Source: Chloroflexaceae bacterium
GTDB taxonomy: Bacteria; Chloroflexota; Chloroflexia; Chloroflexales; Chloroflexaceae
Direction: 5' to 3'
Assembly: GCA_026417815.1 (NCBI GenBank)
Contig: JAOACN010000669.1
Location: forward strand, 1-28,775
DNA: 28,775 nt
Shown here: piece by piece, positions 1-5,709 of the stretch
How the letters are laid out: every line of letters starts with the position of its first letter
Position numbering within the stretch: the stretch's first letter is position 1
Made by a program: the position numbers and the translations under genes
Notes under the pieces: generated by a model
What the model saw: the letters and a program-made list of their open reading frames with translations, nothing else
Databases searched by the model: none
Told to the model about the DNA's origin: nothing

Positions 1-145
1 GCAGGGCCGGCTCGCCGCCGACGAACAGTGTGTGGTCGAGGGGCGCCTGGTAGGCCAGTAGCCAGAGACCGAGGGCGCACAGCAGGAGCGCCAGCAGTTC
101 CAGCCCCGGGCGCCGCGCGGCGAAGGCGGGCGGGGCGGTGGTCAG
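1..145 (-). CDS. Membrane protein, N-terminal fragment cut by the window edge
   Basis: The frame stays open from about 145 down to base 1 and encodes 48 residues: a short polar N-terminus, a hydrophobic stretch rich in Leu/Ala (LLALLLCALGLWLLAY) that looks like a first membrane helix, then LDHTLFVGGEPAL. The layout (basic residues, helix, then an extracytoplasmic segment) resembles the start of large multi-spanning membrane proteins such as lipid-linked-sugar glycosyltransferases, but too little is visible to name it. No ATG, GTG or TTG was found in frame near the end of the preceding gene; a CTG at 145-143, overlapping the stop codon of the SMR-type gene, is the only nearby candidate, so the start is uncertain. 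Position and strand make it the fourth member of the overlapping minus-strand cluster. Confidence 0.5.
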   Translation of the reverse strand, partial: MTTAPPAFAARRPGLELLALLLCALGLWLLAYQAPLDHTLFVGGEPAL

Positions 146-603
146 TGCTGGCTCGCCGCGCCCCAGGTGATGATCACCACCCCGATCACGACGATCACCG
201 CGCCGATCAGCTTGTAGGGCGTGATCGTCTCGTTGAGGAACAGGCGCGAGGGAACGAGAATGATCACATAGTTCAGGGCCAGCAGCGGGTACGCGAAGGA
301 GAGGTTGACGCGGGAGATCACGCCGAGCCAGAAGAGCGCCCCGCCAAAGACCAGCGCGAAACCCAGGAGCACGCGCCAGTCGGTGAAGGTGGCCCAGAGC
401 ACGCCAGGATCGAACGAGAAGTGGCCGACGCGGGCACTGACGGCATTCATGCCCAGTTTGAGCAGCACCTCGCCGATGACGGTCAGGGCGCTGGCGGTGA
501 GCAGCATGGCGATAACCGGAAGCATGGCGAACCTTTTTGCTGGTGTACGTTGTGCGCCTGCGAGGAGTTGATCGACTGACTGGCGCGGCTGGTTGCTGAT
601 CAT
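142..603 (-). CDS. SMR/EamA-type small membrane transporter (flippase-like)
   Basis: This 153-residue protein has four predicted membrane helices (about 27-49, 77-96, 102-119 and 131-149), the size and layout of small multidrug resistance and ArnE/ArnF-like proteins. TM1 carries an acidic residue in GEVLLKLGMN (Glu45), in the place where the family has its functional carboxylate, and the last quarter has the typical LNETITPYKLIGAVIVVIG pattern. The family moves lipophilic cations or polyprenyl-linked sugars across the inner membrane. The ATG overlaps the stop of the upstream methyltransferase (ATGA), so translation is probably coupled. An internal Met27 directly before TM1 is another possible start. 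With two methyltransferases upstream and a membrane protein downstream, a role in flipping a glycolipid intermediate is more likely than drug efflux, but this is inference from context. Confidence 0.8.
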   Translation of the reverse strand: MISNQPRQSVDQLLAGAQRTPAKRFAMLPVIAMLLTASALTVIGEVLLKLGMNAVSARVGHFSFDPGVLWATFTDWRVLLGFALVFGGALFWLGVISRVNLSFAYPLLALNYVIILVPSRLFLNETITPYKLIGAVIVVIGVVIITWGAASQH

Positions 604-1235
604 GGTGTGCGTTCGAGAACGAAAACGGCATAATCACAGATACCGCTCCGCATCGGGTAGGCCCGTTCGACGACGAAGCGCGGGCCGAAGATGGCCCGGT
701 ATTCGGCCTCCGAGCGGATGTGCTCGCCCCGGTCAAGGGCGTGCATGAGATGACCGGCGAGATTCTGGCCCTCGGGGGGCGGGGTGTCTTCCATCACCAG
801 CGCGACGGCGCCAGGACGCAGGACGCGGGCCAGTTCATCCATCGCGGCGCGGGCGGTGGCGTCGGGCAGGTGGTGAAGCACGCCGAGCACCAGCGCGGCA
901 TCGAAGCTGGCGCTGGCCAGCGCCAGGGCCTCGCCCGCGCTGACGACATAGCTGCCCGGGCGCCGCCGGGCGGCGAAGCGCAGGTAGCCGGGCGCAATGT
1001 CAACCCCGACGTAGCGCCCGGGCGGAAACTCGGCGGCAAAGACGCCGGTGCCGCAGCCCAGGTCCAGAAAGCGACGCTGGTCGCCGTGCCAGGGACGCAG
1101 TTCGCGGGCGATCACCAGGCGTTCGCCTTCAAAGCCGGCCTCCACCGTCCAGCGCAGCGCATCCCAGAGGCGGGGGCTGGCGCTGAGGCGATCGAGGGCC
1201 CCCTGGAAGAACGCCGGTGGCGCGCCGGGGGACAT
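600..1235 (-). CDS. Class I SAM-dependent methyltransferase
   Basis: The 211-residue protein has the Rossmann-like methyltransferase fold: motif I FLDLGCGTGVFA (residues 56-67) for the SAM glycine loop, an acidic residue at the end of strand 2 (YVGVDIAPGYL), and the post-motif region LVLGVLHHLPDATARAAMDELARVLRPG that matches Methyltransf_11/25 domains. The substrate cannot be read from sequence. The ATG overlaps the stop of the upstream methyltransferase by the ATGA arrangement, and its own stop overlaps the next start the same way, so three consecutive genes are translationally linked. The same operon holds a second, different methyltransferase; the two share fold but little sequence. A role in modifying a lipid or sugar acceptor is inferred from the flippase-like neighbour. 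Confidence 0.85.
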   Translation of the reverse strand: MSPGAPPAFFQGALDRLSASPRLWDALRWTVEAGFEGERLVIARELRPWHGDQRRFLDLGCGTGVFAAEFPPGRYVGVDIAPGYLRFAARRRPGSYVVSAGEALALASASFDAALVLGVLHHLPDATARAAMDELARVLRPGAVALVMEDTPPPEGQNLAGHLMHALDRGEHIRSEAEYRAIFGPRFVVERAYPMRSGICDYAVFVLERTP

Positions 1236-2035
1236 CAGGATACCTCCACGGGTTGAGAACGTGATACGGAAGTCTTCGGGCGCGGGGCGAACGGCTTGAC
1301 GTTACGGGCCAGGGCGATCACCGAGAGACCGAACGGGAAGTCCCTGCCGGCAGCAATCCAGGCGGCTTCGAGGGCCATGATACTGTGGAGCACTTCGTTG
1401 ATCGGCGCGGCGGGCAGGGCCATGGCCGACGCATCACCCCGATCGGGGGTGATGCGCTCGAGCAGGCGCGTGGCCAGCGAGAGGGGAAAGAGCAGGGTCA
1501 GCCCGTAGGTGCAGCGCTCGACCGCAAAGCCCGCGTCCGTGAGCATGGCGCGCACCTGCCTGGCAGTGTAGCGGCGGCGCGTGTGCACCTGCCGGTCGTG
1601 GCGGGAGCGGAGCCAGTTGTAGGCAGGCAGGCGTAGCAGGAAGCGAGCGCCGGGACGCAATACGCGGCGCACCTCGGCCAGGGCCGTGGCCTCATCGGGT
1701 ACTCCCTGGTGGTAGAGCACATCGTAGGAGGTGACCAGGTCAAAACTGTCGTCGGCAAAGGGCAGGGCAAGCACCGAAGCCCGCCCGACGCGCCCGGGCA
1801 TACGCTGAGCGGCCCAGGCCATCGCCTCGGGGCTGTAGTCCACGCCGATCACCTGGCCGTAGCGCCCGAGGAACAACCCGTCGCCGCCGGTGCCGCAGCC
1901 GGCGTCGAGGAGACGCAGACCGGGCCACCGGGCGTACTGCGGGTCAAGCAGCGCCGCGCTGATGGCGCGCATTCCCCGGTGCCACCAGTGGCGTAGTTCG
2001 ACCGAGGCCAGGGTTGTGTATTCGCTCGTTTCCAT
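1235..2035 (-). CDS. Class I SAM-dependent methyltransferase, HWW type
   Basis: From the ATG at 2035 the product has 266 residues. It starts with METSEYTTLASVELRHWWHR, the HWW N-terminal signature often seen in methyltransferases near glycosyltransferases and polyprenyl-sugar genes. Motif I is LLDAGCGTGG (42-51), followed by VIGVDYSPEAM and an LPFADDSFDLVTSYDVLYH motif III region; a C-terminal cap of about 100 residues follows. The frame is open further upstream to 2158, but that extension is low-complexity and lies in a repeat-containing gap, so the internal ATG was chosen. No strong SD precedes it. First gene of the minus-strand cluster; its stop overlaps the next start (ATGA). Confidence 0.85.
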   Translation of the reverse strand: METSEYTTLASVELRHWWHRGMRAISAALLDPQYARWPGLRLLDAGCGTGGDGLFLGRYGQVIGVDYSPEAMAWAAQRMPGRVGRASVLALPFADDSFDLVTSYDVLYHQGVPDEATALAEVRRVLRPGARFLLRLPAYNWLRSRHDRQVHTRRRYTARQVRAMLTDAGFAVERCTYGLTLLFPLSLATRLLERITPDRGDASAMALPAAPINEVLHSIMALEAAWIAAGRDFPFGLSVIALARNVKPFAPRPKTSVSRSQPVEVS

Positions 2036-2126
2036 CGTTTGGTTTTCGGCAGGGCTGGTGCACGGTCCGCCTCCGGCGGTGGGGTGTGAGGCGGCCACGC
2101 TGCCCGGCGCGATCCAGTAGCGTTTT

Positions 2127-2159
2127 GTTGGTTCTGGCGACATAGCCGCCAGGACCAAC
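2127..2159. repeat. Intergenic hairpin with GCCGCC core
   Basis: Arms GTTGGTTCTGGCG (2127-2139) and CGCCAGGACCAAC (2147-2159) pair over 13 positions with one G-U wobble. It lies in the 275-bp gap between the FAH-like gene and the methyltransferase cluster. The core (GGCG, CATAGCC, GCC) resembles the hairpin at 9713-9761, so it is probably the same repeat family. A further GCCCTCCC / GGGAGGGC pair lies near 2230-2260 in the same gap. Confidence 0.6.
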
Positions 2160-2310
2160 GAAGAACCCGGGGTTTGGGGCTCGGCCCCGAAGGCGTTGCA
2201 TCGGCCCCGGGGGTTTTCCGGGAAGACCTGGCCCTCCCGGGCCCTCGCGCCTGGGAGGGCGAACTGCTGCGACTATACCAGATAGGGCGTACCAGCGCAA
2301 CTTGCGGCGC

Positions 2311-3336
2311 TCAGGCGATGACATTGCGAAGCACGCCGAGGGCGGTGGCCTCCAGTTCCACCACATCATCGCGTTCCAGCCAGGGGCCATAGCCGCCGCC
2401 GCTCTCCAGCAGTGTGCCGCCGCCCACGGCGCCGCTGGCGATCACATCGCCGGGGTAGAGGGTCACCCCACGGCTGGCGTGGGCGATCAGTTCGGCGAAA
2501 CCGTAGAACTGGTTCCCGCTCACGGCGCGGCAGCGTTCGATGCCGTTGACGCGCCCGCTCAGCACCAGGTTCAGGCGCCCGTCGTCATCGGCGTACAGTT
2601 CGAGTTCATCGGGGGTGACGAGCCAGGGGCCGAGGGAGGTGGCAAAATCGCGCGACTTGGCGGGGCCGCACCCCAGGGCCAGTTCATTCTCTTCGGCATC
2701 GCGATCCACCCAGGCGTTGACGAGCGTATAGCCGGCGATCACCTTCAGGGCCTCTTCGGGCAGCAGGTCGCGCGCCTGCCGGCCAATCACGCAGGCCAGG
2801 CCGAGGGCATAATCGAGCATCGCGCCCCGGGGCATCGGCACGGCTTCATCGGGGCCGAAGATGGCGGTGTGGTTGGCAAAGGAGAACATCGGGCCACGGT
2901 ACCACGCCTCGGGCAGACCGGCGCCGCGGAGGGTCCGCACGGCGATGGCGTGCTCCTCGAAGCTCTCATAGATGCGCAGGCTGGTGGGGCGGGGAAGGGG
3001 CGCCAGGAGGCGCACCTGGCTGACGGGCAGCACCAGCGCCGCTCCACCGATCGAGAGGCTCCCGGCGAGGCCGGCCATCTCCAGGCCGGTCCAGTCCGCC
3101 TCCGACACGGCCGCCTCAGCGCCGAGCAGGTGCGTTACCGCGGCCACAATATCAGCGGCGCTCTCGAGGTTGACCTCGTTCTGGTCGGCGCGGAGGAGGC
3201 TGGCCATGTCCCAGCGCAGGCCCTCGGCCTCTTCGATGACCAGGGGCGCGGCGACCGCCAGGTCAACCACCGTATCGCCGAGGAGGGCGCCGGCACGGGG
3301 CGCGCCATCAGGTGGAACAAAGGAAACCAGTCGCAT
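2311..3336 (-). CDS. Fumarylacetoacetate hydrolase-fold protein, metal site apparently lost
   Basis: The 341-residue protein aligns along its length with the FAH family: FEEHA (126-130) with the catalytic-type His129, GPAKSRDFATSLGPWLVTPDEL (224 onward), and SGAVGGG (301-307). FAH enzymes cleave C-C bonds of acylpyruvates using Mg/Ca held by Asp126, Glu199, Glu201 and Asp233 (mouse numbering). Here the expected LDYELEL reads LDYALGL (Ala177, Gly179), NDWSARD reads NAWVDRD (Ala208), and the RDF segment before FEEH reads RIY (Ile122), so all four ligands look replaced. The frame is intact with a good SD (AGGA, 5 nt before ATG), so it is a conserved-looking gene and not decay. It follows 4-hydroxyphenylpyruvate dioxygenase by 74 bp and is likely co-transcribed. 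It may be a non-hydrolytic FAH-fold enzyme, a partner subunit, or a pseudoenzyme; assignment as classical fumarylacetoacetase is unsafe. Confidence 0.85.
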   Translation of the reverse strand: MRLVSFVPPDGAPRAGALLGDTVVDLAVAAPLVIEEAEGLRWDMASLLRADQNEVNLESAADIVAAVTHLLGAEAAVSEADWTGLEMAGLAGSLSIGGAALVLPVSQVRLLAPLPRPTSLRIYESFEEHAIAVRTLRGAGLPEAWYRGPMFSFANHTAIFGPDEAVPMPRGAMLDYALGLACVIGRQARDLLPEEALKVIAGYTLVNAWVDRDAEENELALGCGPAKSRDFATSLGPWLVTPDELELYADDDGRLNLVLSGRVNGIERCRAVSGNQFYGFAELIAHASRGVTLYPGDVIASGAVGGGTLLESGGGYGPWLERDDVVELEATALGVLRNVIA

Positions 3337-3354
3337 GGCATTCCTATTGGAGCT

Positions 3355-3397
3355 GGGGCCTGGTGGCGCAATCTTCAGGGTTGCGCCACCAGGCCCC
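3355..3397 (-). terminator. Perfect 17-bp stem between HPPD and FAH-like genes
   Basis: Arms GGGGCCTGGTGGCGCAA (3355-3371) and TTGCGCCACCAGGCCCC (3381-3397) are perfectly complementary around a 9-nt loop. It starts 13 nt after the HPPD stop. No T-run follows in the minus direction, so it may act as a partial terminator, mRNA stabiliser or processing site that sets the ratio of the two products. Function is inferred; the stem is directly visible. Confidence 0.6.
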
Positions 3398-3410
3398 CCG
3401 GGACACGGGG

Positions 3411-4511
3411 TCAGAGGTTCCCCCGGCGGGCCTGTTCGCGCTCGATCGCCTCGAAAAGCGCCTTGAAGTTGCCCTTGCCAAAGCCCTGGCTGCCTTTGCG
3501 CTGGATGATCTCGATGAAGAGCGTGGGCCGATCCTGCACTGGCTGGCTGAAAATCTGGAGCAGGTAACCCTCTTCGTCGCGGTCAACCAGAATGTTGCGC
3601 TCCTGGAGGGCCTGGCGGCTCTCGTCAATCGCGCCCACGCGGCGTTCGAGGTCGTCGTAGTAGGCTGCCGGAACGGTGAGAAAGGGGATGCCCGCGGCGC
3701 GCAGCGCGTCCACCGTGGCGCAGATGTCGGTGGTCGCCAGGGCGATGTGTTGCACGCCGGGGCCGCCGTTGTACTCGAGGTACTCGGCAATCTGGCTTTT
3801 CTTGCGACCTTCGGCTGGTTCATTGATCGGAAATTTAATCTTTCCGCCACCGTTCTGCATTACCTTGGACATAAGCGCCGAGTAGTCGGTAGCAATGTCG
3901 CGATCGTCGAAGTGCACCAGTTGCTGAAAGCCGAGGATGTCACGGTAGAAAGCCACCCAGCGGTCCATGGCGCCGGCTTCGACATTGCCGACGATATGGT
4001 CAATGGCGAAGATGCCGGTGTCGGGAACGGGGGCCTGACGTTCGATGGGGCGGAAGCCGGGCATGAACGGTCCTTCGTAGCCATCGCGTTCGATGAAGCT
4101 ATGGACGGTGTCGCCATAGGCGGCAATGGTGGCTTTGACGACCCGCCCGCCAGCGTCCTCGAAGCTGGTCGGCTCTTGAACCCCGGTGGCGCCGTTGCGC
4201 AGCGCGGCGGCGTAGGCCGCGGCGGCGTCGCGCACCCGCAGGGCAATATCTTTTACCCCGTCTCCGTGACGGGCAAGGTGGGCGCCGATGGGGTGATCAG
4301 GGATCAGAGGGGCGGTAACGACGAAGCGCACATCGCGGCGTTGCAGCACGTAGCTGGCCCGGTCGCGCAGGCCGGTTTCAAGGCCGGCGTAGGCAACGGG
4401 GGCAAGACCGAGGGTGCCGCGGTAGAAGTGCGCGGCCTGCCGCGCGTTGCTGACGTAAAACTCGACGTAATCTATTCCCAGAAAGTCAAGCGCATCCTGC
4501 GCAGGGTGCAT
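3411..4511 (-). CDS. hppD: 4-hydroxyphenylpyruvate dioxygenase
   Basis: The 366-residue protein converts 4-hydroxyphenylpyruvate and O2 to homogentisate in tyrosine catabolism. It has the two vicinal-oxygen-chelate halves of the family (about 10-145 and 165-320) and the three Fe(II) ligands: His172 in AIDHIVGNV, His255 in GPGVQHIALAT and Glu334 in LFIEIIQRKG. The C-terminal helix region GFGKGNFKALFEAIEREQ that closes the active site is also complete. Length is normal for bacterial HPPD. The start ATG at 4511 has an AAGGA 8 nt upstream. A near-consensus promoter lies at 4704-4732, giving a leader of about 185 nt that contains a strong structured element (4531-4604). No homogentisate dioxygenase is visible nearby, so whether homogentisate is degraded or used for a quinone or tocopherol-like product cannot be told here. 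Confidence 0.95.
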   Translation of the reverse strand: MHPAQDALDFLGIDYVEFYVSNARQAAHFYRGTLGLAPVAYAGLETGLRDRASYVLQRRDVRFVVTAPLIPDHPIGAHLARHGDGVKDIALRVRDAAAAYAAALRNGATGVQEPTSFEDAGGRVVKATIAAYGDTVHSFIERDGYEGPFMPGFRPIERQAPVPDTGIFAIDHIVGNVEAGAMDRWVAFYRDILGFQQLVHFDDRDIATDYSALMSKVMQNGGGKIKFPINEPAEGRKKSQIAEYLEYNGGPGVQHIALATTDICATVDALRAAGIPFLTVPAAYYDDLERRVGAIDESRQALQERNILVDRDEEGYLLQIFSQPVQDRPTLFIEIIQRKGSQGFGKGNFKALFEAIEREQARRGNL

Positions 4512-4530
4512 GGGTTCTATCCTTTAGCGT

Positions 4531-4604
4531 CCGGCCGGTCCTCGAACGAGAGAGTCTGGGAGGACAAAACCCTCTCAGACCACGCACGTAACGGGACCGG
4601 CCAG
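4531..4604 (-). promoter_or_regulatory. Structured 5' leader element of HPPD mRNA
   Basis: In the mRNA sense the element opens with CTGGCCGGTCC (4604-4594) and closes with GGACCGGCCGG (4541-4531), an 11-bp stem with one G-U pair. Inside is a 10-bp hairpin: GTCTGAGAGG (4580-4571) with CCTCCCAGAC (4563-4554), again with one wobble pair, around a 7-nt loop GTTTTGT. The closing strand ends about 10 nt before the SD, a position suited to controlling translation. It does not match T-box, TPP or other riboswitch consensus motifs that I know. Candidate regulatory RNA, function unknown. Confidence 0.5.
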
Positions 4605-4703
4605 ATGCGCCGTGTAGCGGGGGTTGTGCCGACGTTGAGGTGCGCGGCGCCAGCGGGATGCGAAGGGGTTGTATGCGAAGCGTGGCGTCCTCTCACCCAG
4701 AGT

Positions 4704-4732
4704 ATGATACCGAGGGTTGAGGGGGGTGTCAA
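4704..4732 (-). promoter_or_regulatory. sigma70-type promoter for HPPD
   Basis: TTGACA (4732-4727) and TATCAT (4709-4704) are separated by 17 nt on the minus strand: a full -35 match and a 5/6 -10 match. Transcription would begin near 4697. Confidence 0.7.
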
Positions 4733-4816
4733 AATCGCCGGGGGGGCCGTAGCGACGCGCGCACCGTCGGGTGGCGGACAGCGCCGTCGCTCGCATCGCG
4801 CCAACTGGGCAGGGGC

Positions 4817-4839
4817 GTGGGGAAACCTGGTTTCCCCAC
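4817..4839. repeat. Palindromic repeat, GGGGAAACC family
   Basis: Arms GTGGGGAAACC and GGTTTCCCCAC (11 bp, perfect) around a single T. One of nine copies of this intergenic family in the window (4817, 5553, 7733, 13767, 16777, 17928, 19248, 20952, 24669). Confidence 0.8.
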
Positions 4840-4955
4840 CGTCCCCCAACCGGGCGCCAGTCGTTTTGAGACCGTTTTTTGGACCGGGCCGCGGCTCCTG
4901 GAAAGTGTAAGCCCCGGTAGCGTTAACGCTCCTTAATAAATAGACAATCTCCTGA

Positions 4956-5018
4956 CTCTACTTTGTCACTTGCCGCTGGCGGGGGTTGCGGAGGCCGGCG
5001 ACAAGTGACAAAGTAGAG
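4956..5018. repeat. 17-bp inverted repeat ahead of the TPR gene
   Basis: CTCTACTTTGTCACTTG (4956-4972) and CAAGTGACAAAGTAGAG (5002-5018) are perfect complements around a 29-nt GC-rich loop. The stem ends 8 nt before the SD-like GGAGGGGG of the next gene, so it could be a regulatory leader or a paired operator. Unlike the other palindromes in the window it is AT-richer and was seen once. Confidence 0.6.
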
Positions 5019-5038
5019 CTGAGCTGCGGAGGGGGACC

Positions 5039-5473
5039 GTGGACAACCAGCTCAACGTCGGCATGCCCGCGATGGTGGCGTTGCTTCTCGACGAAGGTGC
5101 GCGACTCTGGCTCGAAGGCGCTCTGAGCGCCGCGCAGACGCACCTGGAGCGAGCGTTCGAGCTTGCCAACGATCTCGGCAACGCCGCGGGGCGTCTCGGC
5201 GCAATGCAACTGCTCGCCAGCCTGGCCTTTGCGCGGGGCGATCTGGAGGAATGTTACACGCTGCACAGCGCCGTGCTCACCGAGTGCCGCGCCCTGCGCC
5301 TGGACATCGGCGTGGCATCGTCGCTGCACAACCTGGGCCTGGTTGCGGCCCTTCGGGGCGACTTCGACACGGCCCGCGGCATGATCATCGCGGCGATCAA
5401 CGTCTACACCGTCATCGGTCGTTGCGATGCGGCGGCTGCGGCGCGGGCCAATCTGCAGCGCCTGGCGGGATGA
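5039..5473 (+). CDS. Small TPR-like helical repeat protein
   Basis: The GTG at 5039 is preceded by GGAGGGGG and gives 144 residues. The protein is all-helical, with about three tandem helix pairs of TPR type: residues around 14-47 (ARLWLEGALSAAQTHLERAF), 53-87 (RLGAMQLLASLAFARGDLEE) and 93-127 (ASSLHNLGLVAALRGDFDTA). Such repeats bind peptides or partner proteins; no enzymatic domain is present. It looks like an excerpt of the TPR regions found in MalT/LuxR-type ATPase regulators or in kinase-associated sensors, but it is a complete short frame here. It lies upstream of a two-component pair on the same strand, separated by a separate promoter and a palindrome, so a functional link is only suggested. 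Confidence 0.75.
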   Translation: MDNQLNVGMPAMVALLLDEGARLWLEGALSAAQTHLERAFELANDLGNAAGRLGAMQLLASLAFARGDLEECYTLHSAVLTECRALRLDIGVASSLHNLGLVAALRGDFDTARGMIIAAINVYTVIGRCDAAAAARANLQRLAG

Positions 5474-5552
5474 TGCCAACAAAACCGTCTCCTTGCATCC
5501 CGTTGTTGCGCGGTAACGCCGTGTGGGGTCCGGCATGAACATCGTCTGGTGG

Positions 5553-5587
5553 AGGGGAATGGGGAAACCTGGTTTGCCCATTCCCCT
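5553..5587. repeat. Palindromic repeat, GGGGAAACC family (long copy)
   Basis: Seventeen-base arms (AGGGGAATGGGGAAACC at 5553-5569 and GGTTTGCCCATTCCCCT at 5571-5587) with one mismatch around a central T. It lies between the TPR gene and the kinase gene and could reduce readthrough. Confidence 0.75.
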
Positions 5588-5630
5588 GCCTCTTGTCTGG
5601 CAGGGCGTGTGACGAATTGGGAGGACTCCC

Positions 5631-5659
5631 TGTACAGGCGCGCCTGGACTGCGTATACT
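5631..5659 (+). promoter_or_regulatory. sigma70-type promoter for the two-component pair
   Basis: TGTACA (5631-5636) and TATACT (5654-5659) with a 17-nt spacer. A small dyad GGGAG/CTCCC (about 5619-5630) abuts the -35 box and could be an operator. It places the transcript start near 5666, 44 nt before the chosen ATG. Confidence 0.55.
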
Positions 5660-5709
5660 GTGGGGTAGAAACACGGTTATCCCCCGGCGCTGAAGGGCGT
5701 GCCTGCATC

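Larger units (their letters stand above)
4512..5038. other. Divergent intergenic region, HPPD versus TPR gene
   Basis: This 527-bp stretch separates two divergent genes. From left to right it holds the HPPD leader with its structured element, the HPPD promoter, a GGGGAAACC-type palindrome, a 12-bp palindrome AGCGTTAACGCT around 4919-4930, an AT-richer patch (TTAATAAATAGAC) and a long inverted repeat just before the plus-strand gene. Open frames across it have no family resemblance and are judged chance. Confidence 0.6.

Noticed and set aside
4512..4700. T-box or TPP riboswitch ahead of HPPD
   Set aside because: The conserved T-box antiterminator and TPP consensus strings are absent; only a generic structured leader is supported.
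3312..4910. Very long plus-strand open frame (over 500 codons) antisense to HPPD
   Set aside because: It mirrors the codon structure of HPPD in a GC-rich genome, has no SD or family resemblance, and HPPD on the other strand is unmistakable. The same applies to long frames antisense to the FAH-like gene (2302-3567) and the binding protein (17923-19425).
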